From Ianthella basta (lineage: Eukaryota; Porifera; Demospongiae; Verongiida; Ianthellidae): a stretch of 64,000 nt of DNA. Each line of letters begins with the position of its first letter. The first letter of the stretch is position 1. The stretch spans positions 3,202,737 through 3,266,736 of the forward strand of contig OZ025879.1 in NCBI GenBank assembly GCA_964019415.1, written 5' to 3'. Below are positions 1 through 12,100 of the stretch, one piece after another. The translations under genes were made by a program, and so were the position numbers. The notes beneath the pieces are model-generated. The model was not told the DNA's origin. It ran no database searches and worked only from the letters and a program-made list of their open reading frames with translations.

Positions 1-1872
1 GACGGCACCTGTGTGTGCCCATTTATTGGATGACTGCAAAAAAAATCCTGGTAGACCAACAATCTGCCCCCTCCCCCCCCTGTTCACTCCGCTTGTATCT
101 GCAGGTATAGCTCACCCTGATGGCCTCCTTGGCCATCTCTCCACAGCTGACAAACCACTGTGGCTTGATCAGAGGCTCCACAATGTCTTTGGAGCGGCTG
201 AAGCAGGATTACAAGGGATGGAGGGGAGGGGGGAGCATTGTGTGAGGGTGTTTGGGGATCACAGCAGCATAGCCTGGTTGTGTACGTAGCTACGCATGCA
301 CATACGTACCTGCAGATTGGGACCACCATCTGATTCTCTTTTGTTTCCTTGTACAAGCCCTTCTCCTTCAAGGCCTCCAAAACAACCTTCCTGGCATGAA
401 AACGCTTCATACCCTGAGGAGAATGAGAGAGGGAGGAAGTAGAGGAAAGCAGGTGCAAGGAGCAAGGAGGAGGGAGAGGGAGGAGAGGGGAAGAGTACCC
501 TAACACCATACACTAATACCTATACACAATAGTGAATACGACATAACACTATAGACACACACAATCACGTGTATATTAACAGACACAACACATTACTGTA
601 CCAGAGACATGCAGTTGTGCACACACTACAGAAACTCACTCATACTTTTATTGCATACTGTACGTGCGTATGTGTGGCATGTACGTATGTACTTGTGAGT
701 GTTTGTGCGTGTGGAGTGAACTTGTAGTGAAGAGCTCTTACATCAAACTTTGTGTTGGTGTTGCAGATGAAGCCATTGTCTGTGATGACGTTGACAAAGG
801 GCAAGTTGTGCCTCACACCACAGTCGTAGTCATTGAAGTCGTGGGCTGGAGTGATCTTCACGGCACCTGCACATCCCCACAAGGGAAAGGAAAGAAGTAA
901 CCATCACAGACAGCCACTGAGGTCATTAGGATGATGGTGGAGTACATTTACCAAGAAAAGTCACAAACCTGTATACAATCTGTGTTAACCACACATCCAA
1001 CATATGGTATCACCACTGACTAAACCCTGCCCCCTGCTGTCATGTCCCTCTTGTCATATTGTGTATCTGTGTCCCGGCCTTGTCCTGCCATGTTCATGTC
1101 ATTCATGTTACACAGCAAGTGTCCAAGGTGTAAGTTTCATTTTCTCTATATCTACAGATCTGCATTGCATATTTGTAATAGCTTCTTTCTCTTCTGCCAT
1201 AGCATGAACACATGCTTTGCCATAGAACTACTACATGTGTACCAGCAGGTCAGGCTACGTCAGATACTGACTGGAGGTGTAGCACAATATTACCTACATA
1301 CATACATACATACGTATGTACGCATATACTGTACATAGCACTTCTACTGTTTGTGCACTTCTGTAGGAGTGGCCTCTCTGGACACGTGTCTGTGCACATG
1401 GCTATACACCACTGCTCGTCAATGGACAGTGCCACATGAATACCATCAGTCAGTAGACAAAGCTGTACTGCAGCCCTTGTGACGTGTGAGGGCGCTGCTC
1501 TCACCTGTTCCAAACTCCCTTTCCACAAAGTCATCAGCGACAACAGGCAACTTGCGGTCACAGAATGGGTGAACAGCTACTTTGCCAACCAGGTGCTGGA
1601 TACATAAGAGAGAGAGAGACAATGGGAGAAGGACTGATCAAGAGTAAGGCTAACTTCTATACCTGGCCCTTTTGACTGACTATTCCCCCACCCAGTGTAA
1701 CATGTACTGGTCAGTGCTCACCTTATACCTGCTGTCCTCGGGGTGGACAGCAATGGCTGTGTCGCCGAGCATGGTCTCCACACGAGTGGTTGCCACAACA
1801 ATCTCTTCATCTGAACGACAGGGAAGAGAGGTATGCAACACCACAACAGACTGTAATGTGAGCTTGCTATAC

Positions 1873-1933
<61 letters not shown>

Positions 1934-4900
1934 TGTGCACACACACACATGCACACACACATGCATACACACACATGCATACACACACATGCATACACAC
2001 ACATGCACACGCACACATGCATACACACACATGCACACACACACACATGCATACACACACATGCGCACGCACACGCACACTTACCAGTCCCCTCAATTGG
2101 ATAGGCAAAGGAGACAAGAACACCAAACTCAATTCTCTCATCATATCCAGGAACCTTCATCAGTGTCCGACCAGGGATCTCTACTTTGTCTACCTACAGT
2201 AGCACAGCACAGTGAGGAGTGATAGGTAAGGGGTGAGGGGTGAGGGATGATGGGTGAGGGGTGGGAGGTGATGGGTGAGGGGTGAGGGGTGAGGGATGAA
2301 ACTGAGAGATAAAAATGAGATATGAGACGTGGAGTGATGGTTCAGAGTGAAGGTGTGAGTATTGAGGTGTGAGAAGTGAGGAGTGAGTGAGGGGGTAAGA
2401 AGTAGAGTGTTATGTGCAGTGTGGGAGGAGGTAGCAAGGTGAGGTGATGTCCACCCACCCTTCTCTCACCTCCATGTCCGAGATGGCCGAGAGGAGAGTG
2501 CAGGACCAATTGACCAGCCGCTTGCTGCGGTAAACGTCCCCCATCTCATGGAGCCGCACAAAGGCCTCAGTCACAGCACGACACATTTTCTGTCAAACAG
2601 CAACAACAAACACAACAACCATGTTTACCAACAAACAGAAGAAAACTAAAGATGGCTGACATCATACTATTAAGTACATGTACGTACGCAAGTGGTGGTG
2701 TGCAGATGTGGGGAGATTCATTACTAGAGAGTCACAGACACTCCATCAGCATGAGGTGCTGGTGCAGAGGTTCACTGGTACCCTAACTGGGGCCCCCACT
2801 CACTGGGTCCATCGTGAAACAGGCCCTGTCCCAGTCGTATGAGGTGCCAAGGGTCCTCAGCTGGTGGTAGATGCGGTCACCCTTCCTGCACGGGGGAGAG
2901 AGACAACTAACACTCCCTCCCCGCTTGTCCCTCCCTCTCTCTCCCATTCAGCAGCTCAGTTCAGCCTCACTGGTTCTTCCACTTCCACACTTCCTCCACG
3001 AACTTCTCCCGGCCAAGGTCATGCCGCGATAGTCCCTTCTCCTTCTTCAGTTTCTTCTCCACGACCACCTGAGTGGCTATGCCTGCGTGATCACAGCCAG
3101 GGTTCCACAAGGTGGTCTTACCGTTCATCCGATGCCTGCAAGTGGTTGAGGAACAAGGATGAGTTCAGTACCCACCAAGGCTCATGTTGCAGTGCTGTGC
3201 AGTCGTCGTGACCAAGCACAACCACCCACCATCTTGTGATTGCATCTTGCAGTGAATTGAAGAGGGCGTGTCCCAGGTGGCAGGAGCCAGTCACGTTGGG
3301 CGGAGGAATCACCATCATGAACTTGCCCTTGGGGTTATCCTCATACACGTCCTTTCGCTGCATCAGACAGCAACACAGGTGGCATCACTAGTCAACACCA
3401 CACTACCTACAGTATACACTACTCAACTCTGTGCCTCACTCTACACTGGTGGTGTACACACATACACACTTACAAGCAGGCAACTGTATGGCACAATACA
3501 CCAAGGAGCATCCTAAAACATGTTGGAACCTTTAGTATGTTGAGTGTACACATTGGGCACCACTGTGTATGGGCACCACTGTGTATGGGCCACTGTGTAT
3601 GGGCCACTGTGTATGGGCACCACTGTGTATGGGCCACTGTGTATGGGCCACTGTGTATGGGCCACTGTGTATGGGCCACTGTGTATGGGCCACTGTGTAT
3701 GGGCCACTGTGTATGGGCACCACTGTGTATGGGCCACTGTGTATGGACCACTGTGTATGGGCACCACTGTGTATGGGCCACTGTGTATGGGCCACTGTGT
3801 ATGGGCCACTGTGTATGGGCCACTGTGTATGGGCCACTGTGTATGGGCCACTGTGTATGGGCCACTGTGTATGGGCCACTGTGTATGGGCACCACTGTGT
3901 ATGGACCACTGTGTATGGGCCACTGTGTATGGGCACCACTGTGTATGGGCCACTGTGTATGGGCCACTGTGTGTGGGCCACTGTGTGTGGGCCACTGTGT
4001 GTGGGCCACTGTGTGTGGGCCACTGTGTGTGGGCCACTGTGTATGGGCCACTGTGTATGGGCCACTGTGTATGGGCCACTGTGTATGGGCCACTGTGTAT
4101 GGGCCACTGTGTATGGGCACCACTGTGTATGGACCACTGTGTATGGGCCACTGTGTATGGGCCACTGTGTATGGGCCACTGTGTGTGGGCCACTGTGTGT
4201 GGGCCACTGTGTGTGGGCCACTGTGTATGGGCCACTGTGTATGGGCCACTGTGTATGGGCCACTGTGTATGGGCCACTGTGTATGGGCCACTGTGTATGG
4301 GCCACTGTGTATGGGCCACTGTGTATGGGCCACTGTGTATGGGCCACTGTGTCACTCACCCCATATTCCGGCTTGAAGAACCCCTGGAGGAGTGCAAAAA
4401 GGGAAGCAGGGGGGGGGGGGGTAACAGTCAACAAACACACAAGTGAATGGGTAGCACTGGTAGGCTATCAACTGCTACCAGATAATATACCACAGCAACA
4501 AGGCATAACAGAGAATAGATTACTACACTGTTCTGCGATATTCTTACCAAATACTAGATAAAATTGGATAACATCAATTGATACTGAAACAACAATATAA
4601 TACAGAACAAATTGAAAGCAAATAAACTTAAATTTAGTGTATAGAATTGTAAACTTGCAAATGTCAGCCTCCCCTATAATAGGCTTCTTTGTAGGCACAT
4701 AGCTGTAATAGCCAGCAGAGTACTGCAGTCCAAGGTGTCTACGTCAGCAGCAAGGGCAAAGCATAGGACTTTTCATGCAGTTAGTGAAGGTCCACTGCAT
4801 GAGCAATCCTTTGTCTTTTCCACATTCAGTCTGGTCGCTGGACCAGATCAGATAGCGCCTTCTAGAAGAGCTCGGTGTGTACAGGCTCAACAGGCAATCA

Positions 4901-5574
4901 TGTGCAGTCACAGATTTAGATAGGCACATCCCGGCTATGGATCAGTTCATTTTGTACCAGCTTTAATAATTAGCCAGGCTTGAATAAAATCCAGGCTCAA
5001 ATAGAGTCTGGGTCCAAAACCTCTGGAAAGAAATAGAGGACCTATCCTCTATTTGGACAAACATGGTACATAACGTTAGATAAGGCACTATCAATAGTTT
5101 TCCAAAGTTCTTGGGCCTTAACTGTGCCTTACTGTAGTCCAAGTAGCAGTTAATGTGAAAGTGCAGAATATTGTATCACAATAAAAATGAAATTATTGCA
5201 ATATACAATACTATTGATATTAATGAGTCTCCCTCTGTATTTCGAGCAATGATGCGATTTAACATCATCAGCGTTTAAGGGGTTGCCAGCCAATCACATA
5301 CAAGTGGTTGCTTGGTGACGTCTGGATGCTGTTGGCCCAGTGCTACTGATGAGGAGTGGTATTCTCCAAAAAGGCCTTCCAACACAGTGGCAATTCAACA
5401 CAGTAAATGGAAGCTCAGTATAGAGGTGAGTCGCCCTTTTTTCGATTATACTATTGATATTAATTTTATCACACAGACTTGACCGCAACCTCCCCACTAG
5501 TGACCACACCCACCCACCCATCCACACACACACACCCACACACCCACACCCACACCCACACACCCACCCACCCA

Positions 5575-5622
<48 letters not shown>

Positions 5623-7178
5623 TCACGCTCTTCTCCCACCAAGAGTACCATGCAGCCTCAACATAACGAGGACTGTATGTAGATGGCATTGGACAAGAAA
5701 CGTCTAAAGAGGAGAAGGTAAGAAAGACAACATGACCAACATCACACTCTACACAGTTCAACGAGTGGGGGTATTCCCCTCCCCCAGGTTAAATCTCCCC
5801 TCCCTTCATGCACTTCTACAACTACAACACATAACATTTGTTTGTCGAATCACATCCTTGGAACTTCAGTTCTCACCACGGCACTGTTACTGCTAATGAC
5901 CCACCTGGCCCTCAAGTACTGATTGCACAAGTAAAGTGAACTGATACTGAATCATAGGCCCGTTGTGTACGTACATGTGTGTGTGATGCAACACATGCCA
6001 CAAATGATGCAATAAAACTTGACCCCACCATCCTTTGCTCTCCTATTGCATCATCACTTCATTACACATTAACAGCATTCCTACCTCCCATCATGTCCCA
6101 TGTATGCCATATGGTACATTCAACCTCGCCATCATGCCCCATGTATGCCATATGGTACATTCAACCTCGCCATCATGCCCCATGTATGCCATATGGTACA
6201 TTCAACCTTGCCATCATGCCCCATGTATGCCATATGGTACATTCAACCTCACCATCATGCCCCATGTATGCCATATGGTACATTCAACCTCGCCATCATG
6301 CCCCATGTATGCCATATGGTACATTCAACCTCACCATCATGCCCCATGTATGCCATATGGTACATTCAACCTTGCCCATGTCACGTCTAGCCATGTACCC
6401 TGTCCCACTTGCTCCCACGTGTGCAGTGAGTGTGCAGTACACCCGTAGGCCATTATAGCCCAGGGCTCACCCTTCTTGCTCCCTGGTGGCGTTGGGATGT
6501 CGTACGTTATTACTTCCTTCGCCTTCTGCTCCTTCTCTTTCTTGTCCTTCTTCTCACTGTTTCCCTGTAGGCAGGAGGGTTGAAGGGAGGGGTGTGTGAG
6601 AAAGGGAGAGGGAGGGGAGGGACAGCTTGTAGTATACAGTGTACTGTGCTGTATGTGGTATGGAATACTGCACAGATTAGTCAGCATGAAGCGGAAATTA
6701 TATATGTGCTTATCTCATGGAGTTACTCATGGAGCCACAAGATAAAGACACCTTCTTACTGTTGCATGCATTACACTTTACATTTAGGTATTAAATCATA
6801 CTACTCCTTGTGCTTGGCAGGTCTGACCTCTCCTTGGACCTTGGCTGCCTCTTGCTTCTTCTTGAACTTCTCCATCTTCTCCGCCTTCTTGGCCTCCTTC
6901 TTCAACTGCTTGGCCGACTTGTCCCCTCCCTCGGAGGAAGAACTCGTTTCAGACGCGCCCCGAGAGGGGGGATCACCAGCAGCGCCAGGTTCTTGAACGG
7001 TGCTGTCAGACATAACGCTGTTGCTGTTGCTTCGGCTAATGGTGAGCTTTCGAAGTTGGGAAGGATGAAGCGATCGAGTGATTGACGTCTGCTTTGCACC
7101 CCCGAAACGGACGATTGAAGATGCGAATGACTCTTCACTAAAGTATCTGAGGTTTCTGACGAAAGGGGCTAATAGCAT
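1..7178 (-). CDS. VARS1: valyl-tRNA synthetase, cytosolic type, C-terminal part outside window
   Basis: Charges tRNA-Val with valine. Fourteen complete exons and the start of a fifteenth join in phase on the minus strand: 7178-6828, 6564-6471, 5703-5627, 4383-4360, 3357-3230, 3135-2971, 2885-2804, 2589-2470, 2193-2085, 1810-1722, 1595-1505, 866-742, 413-310, 197-116 and 8-1. They give about 549 residues. Family landmarks are [16 protein letters not shown], the class I HIGH motif as HLGH after [28 protein letters not shown], and the editing domain with [11 protein letters not shown] and [14 protein letters not shown]. The KMSKS end and anticodon-binding domain lie beyond base 1. Unlike vertebrate VARS1 there is no N-terminal GST-like domain: a lysine-rich linker leads straight into the core, as in yeast. 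Exon 4 is only 24 nt. Two starts are possible, 7178 (a non-ATG codon precedes no better ATG, see finding) and ATG 7013; the latter suits the cytosolic form. Confidence 0.95.
1811..2084. repeat. (CA)n and CA-rich repeat filling a VARS intron
   Basis: Almost the whole intron between VARS exons 9 and 10 is CA dinucleotide repeat (about 1874-1930) followed by an ACACATGCATAC-type derivative up to about 2080. On the sense strand this is a UG-rich intron that begins immediately after the donor site. Long threonine/histidine or cysteine/valine ORFs across it are repeat artefacts. Confidence 0.9.
2219..2310. repeat. G-rich GGTGAGGGGTGA tandem repeat
   Basis: A short array of GATGGGTGAGGGG and GGTGAGGGGTGA units lies in the intron between VARS exons 8 and 9. 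Runs of four G at short spacing make it a G-quadruplex candidate on the plus strand, which is the template strand of VARS. Confidence 0.7.
3553..4352. repeat. 14-base minisatellite, about 55 copies
   Basis: About 800 bases of a 14-base unit GGGCCACTGTGTAT, with interspersed 16-base variants (GGGCACCACTGTGTAT) and clusters in which TAT becomes TGT. It fills most of the VARS intron between exons 4 and 5 and starts 7 nt inside the donor site of the 24-nt exon 4. Because 14 is not a multiple of three, all six frames stay open over roughly 280-330 codons; none of these is a gene. Confidence 0.95.
4384..5626. other. VARS intron 3; no gene seen
   Basis: This 1.2 kb intron separates VARS exons 3 and 4. 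It is AT-rich with no recognisable coding or RNA gene. Its right end (about 5513-5620) is a CACCCACACC repeat passing into pure (CA)n. That run ends 5 bases from the exon 3 donor, so the intron reads GTGAGTCTG followed by a TG run on the sense strand. Confidence 0.7.
6091..6375. repeat. 41-base minisatellite, about 7 copies
   Basis: Seven near-identical 41-base units, each containing CCCCATGTATGCCATATGG and ACATTCAACCTCGCC, with a few C/T differences between units. The array lies in the VARS intron between exons 2 and 3. Frame drift keeps three short ORFs open across it; they are artefacts. Confidence 0.95.
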
Positions 7179-7738
7179 TACATGGGATCCCCTCGGATTG
7201 CGGTGGACACGTGCTTGTCACGCATGGACGCCATTTTGCAGATTGCGTAACCCCTATTACCGAACTGCGAGCGAAGCGAGGCCGACGATCGCGCTCAGTT
7301 ATCATCAGTTCTGAATTAAATATTATGTGCCATCTGCAATTATTTGTGCTGTTTGTCTGCACATTGCTCAAGAACGTTATGGCTCCGCTGCTGGACGCTG
7401 TTTTCGCTGTCTATGGTCATCACTGTTTGCTGCTGCCCAGGTTTCGCTGAGCCTGCTGCATCACACAAAAGAGATATAGACTGTAATGATGGACAACTCT
7501 TTTGACTGTCTACCCCTCAGATCCATCTCTCAGTATTGCAACCTTGTGTGAATTGCATGTAATGGTCATTATCCTCATCACTTGTGTGCATGTGTGACTG
7601 TGCGTACATTCAGTATGTACAATATAATTATGCACACATAGAGAGAAAGGACCAGTGTACGTACATTGAGTTAGTGCCCTTAAGCTTGCAGGACAACCTG
7701 GGTTATGCATTGATGTCTGGTTGGACAAGCAGGCTATA
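7179..7738. promoter_or_regulatory. upstream region of VARS
   Basis: No coding gene is seen here. The part next to VARS (to about 7320) is relatively CpG-rich and includes the stretch CGAACTGCGAGCGAAGCGAG, as expected for a housekeeping promoter. I cannot point to a TATA box or initiator. Promoter function is inferred from position only. The rest becomes AT-rich towards the transposon at 7741. Confidence 0.4.
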
Positions 7739-7740
7739 TA

Positions 7741-8523
7741 CCGTATGCGCTTTAATTTTCGCGGGGTTTAATGTTCGCGGTTTTCGCGGATCAACAGCCA
7801 TCCGCGAATATTTCGTCCGCGAATATTTGGACATCACTGTAAATGGACCTACACAGCTCGAGCCAATCAATGACGTCATGCGTAACAAAAATGGCGATAA
7901 TTGGCTACGGGGCAAACTCGCTTCGCTAGTTCCTTTGTTCCCGACCCGTTGTTCTTGCTGCCGACAAACATGTCTATTCGTCCTTACTTGGTACCCCAGC
8001 GCGACATCGTTCCAGAGTTGGAGAAGATTGTTCCTCCATCAACGGCGAACAGCAAGAAGTCGAGATCACTACGCTCGTGGCTGCAGCTGCTGCAAAGCGG
8101 ATCGGTGGCCATGGGGTCGATGAAAAGGGACCAATATGACAAGACCACCACAGAGACTCGGAAAACAAAGATCACCAAGTACGTATACCGCTGAAAATGG
8201 CATTGCAGCAGCCTCACGTGATTTAAAGACAAAGCAAGGCTTAGAGTTGAAGGAGAGCACAGTGAGAGGGCGGAAGAAGACGTATTGCGCTGAATTGGCC
8301 AGCCAAAAAGAAAAGGGGATGATAAACCTGTGGAAAAACTTCCTGTGCAAGCATTGGGACGCCCACTGGCACTAGAACAACATGTCGAAAGACATCCGCG
8401 AATATTTCACCCGCGAATATTTCAACACCACTGTACCCAGCACCCGCGAATTTAAAAACGCGAAAACCGCGAAAATTGCAAATCCGCGAAATATAAACCC
8501 CGCGAAAATTAAAGCACATACGG
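7741..8523 (+). mobile_element. pogo/Tc1-mariner-like element with TA duplication and a transposase remnant
   Basis: The ends are inverted repeats: CCGTATGCGCTTTAATTTTC on the left, matched by GAAAATTAAAGCACATACGG on the right, with TA on both sides (7739-7740 and 8524-8525). Subterminal regions carry repeated CCGCGAATATTT and TTCGCGG motifs in opposite orientation. Inside, a plus-strand reading (about 8144-8340) includes YTAENGIAAASRDLK and ESTVRGRKKTYCAEL. These resemble the N-terminal helix-turn-helix of pogo-like transposases found in many invertebrates. No DDE catalytic core is present in 783 bases, so this is a non-autonomous deletion derivative. The TIR and TA flanks are seen directly; the family assignment is inferred. 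Confidence 0.75.
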
Positions 8524-8525
8524 TA

Positions 8526-9160
8526 ATTATTACATAGCTACACATGCAATAAAGGCAGCAATCATTATGTTATATACTGTTGATTTTAATTAGTGTTCAG
8601 GTACTTGTATGCATGTGTAGATGTGAGTGTGTGTCAGCTTGGCAAATCTCAGAGATGACATGAAAGTACACCTTGGCAATGCATCCTGCAGCTGCTATGC
8701 AGTGTCTACATGCATACTCCATGAACAGCATGGCAGAGGTCCTATCATGGTGAGCCTGTGCAGCAAGAAATTATACCATTGGAAGCCAAAAGTAGTGTTT
8801 AGAGTTGCCAAATGCTTGCCTTTTAAACTTAGTTCTGTTCAGTGCCAATTAAGCGAGAATTGTGGTAAGACCATCATCATAGTACACACAGATCTGTAAC
8901 AATATTGTGATACTTATTTCTATTGAGATGCATTATGATTTTGACCTACTTTATTGAGACTTCGGTTTCTCTATTATTGCACAGGCGTAACTAGGTACTA
9001 ATACAACACAGGAATACAATAATGTATAATACAAGTCCATGATATAGGAATTAATACTGTGCGAAGGTATATAATGTCTGCAGTCTTACAAGTATATACT
9101 AACTGGACAGCAGCGCATCTGTACATTCAGTGCTTATACTCAATCAAGTTAGGTGTCAGG
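8526..9160. other. 3' flank of the membrane-protein gene
   Basis: AT-rich sequence with no convincing coding content. A plus-strand 90-codon ORF at 8627-8899 lacks any recognisable domain. TTTATT at 8950-8955 reads AATAAA on the minus strand, about 205 nt after the stop codon of the upstream gene, and is a reasonable poly(A) signal. Confidence 0.45.
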
Positions 9161-12100
9161 CTACTCTTTACATGCAGCACCTCGCAACCGGCTCTGCCTA
9201 ATCGCTTCAGGTATTGTTGGTAAGCTACCATGCACCCGTTCATTAAACCCCTTCCCCTCCTCGTTGGTACCAATCTCATCACACTGCAGGTCTTTGTTGA
9301 TGTCGTTGTACATCTTCTCCAGTACAGGTGAAGCCATGGTTGGCAGAAGGATGGCACAGGTTAAGTGGCCAAGGAGGTGTATCAACGATCCACCGTCACT
9401 AACCAGCCATGCCAAGAATGAACTGAATGCACCAAATCCTGCGAAGAACATATTAAGGTACAAAACCAATTGCAGGGCCTGCTTGAGGTTGGAATATTTC
9501 TCCTCCACTTGTGAATCCAAGCTCACCAGAAGTATTACCAAAGCATCTGCATGGGATGAACAGAATAATATATATCTTACAATAATTTTACATGATGATC
9601 GACTAGTGTACGCTATATAATTATGCATATCTTTTACAGTCAAACAGTCAAGCACCTTCATGGATGATCAGCGCTGCATTCATCAGAAGTACTATGGCTA
9701 AGGAGACGTTCAGTAGCAGCAATCCAGCTCCTTCTGCTGTCCACTGATAGTAAAATGTATAAACTACTTCTGTAATCCCAATGAGACCCACAGTGAAGTA
9801 GAGAAAAAGAGGCAGTTTTCTTTTTGGCAATGAAAAGTTGTGCTTTTGAGAATAGCGTACCAACTGCTTCGTCAGGGTCCTGTAGATGTAGTAGTTTACC
9901 ACAGCTAATGTGAGTGACACCAGGAACCTGAACAATACAACAATGATCCAATCTCCTTGGAAGCTGTTGACCATTACAGCAAGTCTCCCAATGCCAACAA
10001 CAGCAGTGAGCTTCATTAGGATATCAGTGTTCTCCAATGGAACCCATTTGGCTAGTGGGCAACGTTGTGTAGGATCAGCCACAGCCCTTTCTGGTTCGTC
10101 AGGTGCATCTCTTGGCTTGTCAAGCTCCTTCCCTCTCTGTTGTAATACGTTGATGACAAAAATGGAACCCGAGTGAAATATCAGTAGAGGCCATTTGTAG
10201 ATGACACCATCACCTCTGAGAACCGCAAAGATCAAGTGATCTATGAAAAGCACTACGTTGATGTGCATCAGTTTTGGCAAATTCTCAGTGAAGATAGGAA
10301 TTTCACAGTTTTCAGTAGCTTCTGTTAATGTGTCAATGGCAGTGATGGCTCCATATAGCAGTAATGCTGCAGAAAGGGGAAACTTATTTTCAACTAAAGT
10401 ATATAACATCCAAACAATTATCACACAATATTCCAATTGATAATAATGTACCTTGAAGTAGGATGGCGTACACATGTACGCCCAACAGTGGTGGCACCAT
10501 GATCTGCAATGCCAATGTCTTTGGCCCAGCCCATTCATGAGCTGAGTGGCTAGCTCTGAAATAGATATTGAGCATAGTTAGTACAACAGCCAACAGGAAG
10601 ACAATACCCCAGCACATGTTCATAGGGTACTTGCACACATGACCTCGTTTGACAATTCTGCATATGCTAGAATAGCATTTCTTGACCACTGTGATACTGT
10701 GGAGCTCCCTGTGCATCACCATTACCCAGTGTGCACACACCAGTATGTAGGCACACCAGTAGCAACGTATGATGAACCATGATGGAAGAAGAGGAACCAG
10801 GATATCACCGAGCATCAGGCATCGGAGGGCAGCTAGTGGCACAAGTAGTGGGTGCAACGATGATGCATAATTGGGAATGGTTGAACTAGCTCTGTGCCAC
10901 AGTCTCAAGAAGGATTGGCACATTGCAGCTCCAGCAATGCCTGAAGTTGCAGTGCTGAATGGACGCTTGAACTTTGGTGCCTACAAAATAATTGTAAAGA
11001 AAGAGGCATCAAGCCTTGCATGGCATGAGGGTAGCTATAGATGTCATAGTGCATGGGAAGATTATTGGCTTACATGCAGTGCAGGACTTTGTTTAAACTG
11101 TAGCACGTATAGTAAGCAGTACTATAATGAATGCATGCGTTATAAGCAGTATTAATGCATGCGTTGCACGGTCATGCACATGTTAACAAGGCTTTCTCAT
11201 ACATTGCACTTACCTTGGGAAAATTCTGGCTTTGGTGTTGAGACACTATTTTGTGCTTCGTGCTATCAGCATTGCCCTTGCAATTCCTGACTTGTACAGG
11301 AGACATATAGCACTTGTCTTTCAGGTGTAGATATACAATACCCATTGAAAGGTGAAAGAGTACTGGTCCCGAAATTCTTGCAAGCGTAGTATAGTTCAGT
11401 CCTGCATCTGGCAAGTACACAACAAAAATAGTGTGGTATAAAGCAAACACAAAGCTTGTTTCTTGGCAAGCTGAGAGGACAGCAATGACCAGGCTTCTCT
11501 TAGTACTTTCCTCTCTCTTATACTGAGTGTGACCTTGGTAGGAGAGCTGCCAAATGGCCAGAAGACCTAAAGGTTGAAAAATATATAATTATGGAACAAC
11601 TCAACGTGCACATATGTAGGCTCATTACTGGCTATGTGGATTAATTTTGCAGGAAGTTACCTTCAAAAGGAATGAGGATGTTGTATGAAAAGCCATAAAA
11701 GGCTAGGAAAGTTACGAAGGCAGGATTTTCATGGCTCAACCAGCGTCGATAGGAGTCATACCCTTGTGACAGATTCACCACCCAGGAAATGACAATTAGA
11801 GCTCCAATGTATGCACTACCTGCAGTTATCTTCTTATACACAGGTCCTTTTTGCATGTCAAGCAGAAGAGATATGAAATTTGGCACAGCTAAGTAGCTAT
11901 GTAGCAGGTACATTTTCAGAACAATCACCAGACTTCCCACAGCTAAGAATGAAACTGGAAGGAGCACTGCAATTGAGGATGGAAGGATCAGACTGTGAAA
12001 TTCCCTTGCAACACTCAAGATGAGGAAAACTGGGATTAGCCACTGAAGCCAGGATAACGACTGGGTAGGATCATCAGTGCCAGTGCTACTGTCAGGTTCG

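Noticed and set aside
1672-2202. Long Thr-His and Cys-Val ORFs over CA repeats (also at 5.5, 21.8, 29.5, 33.0, 34.6 and 37.8 kb)
   Set aside because: Dinucleotide repeats have no stop codon in any frame; the flanks belong to VARS, RasGAP or EOGT introns.
3470-4561. 280-330 codon ORFs in six frames
   Set aside because: Produced by the 14-base minisatellite; no codon bias or start context, and inside a VARS intron.
8627-8899. 90-codon plus-strand ORF as a gene
   Set aside because: No domain, no splice partners, ordinary length by chance in this composition.
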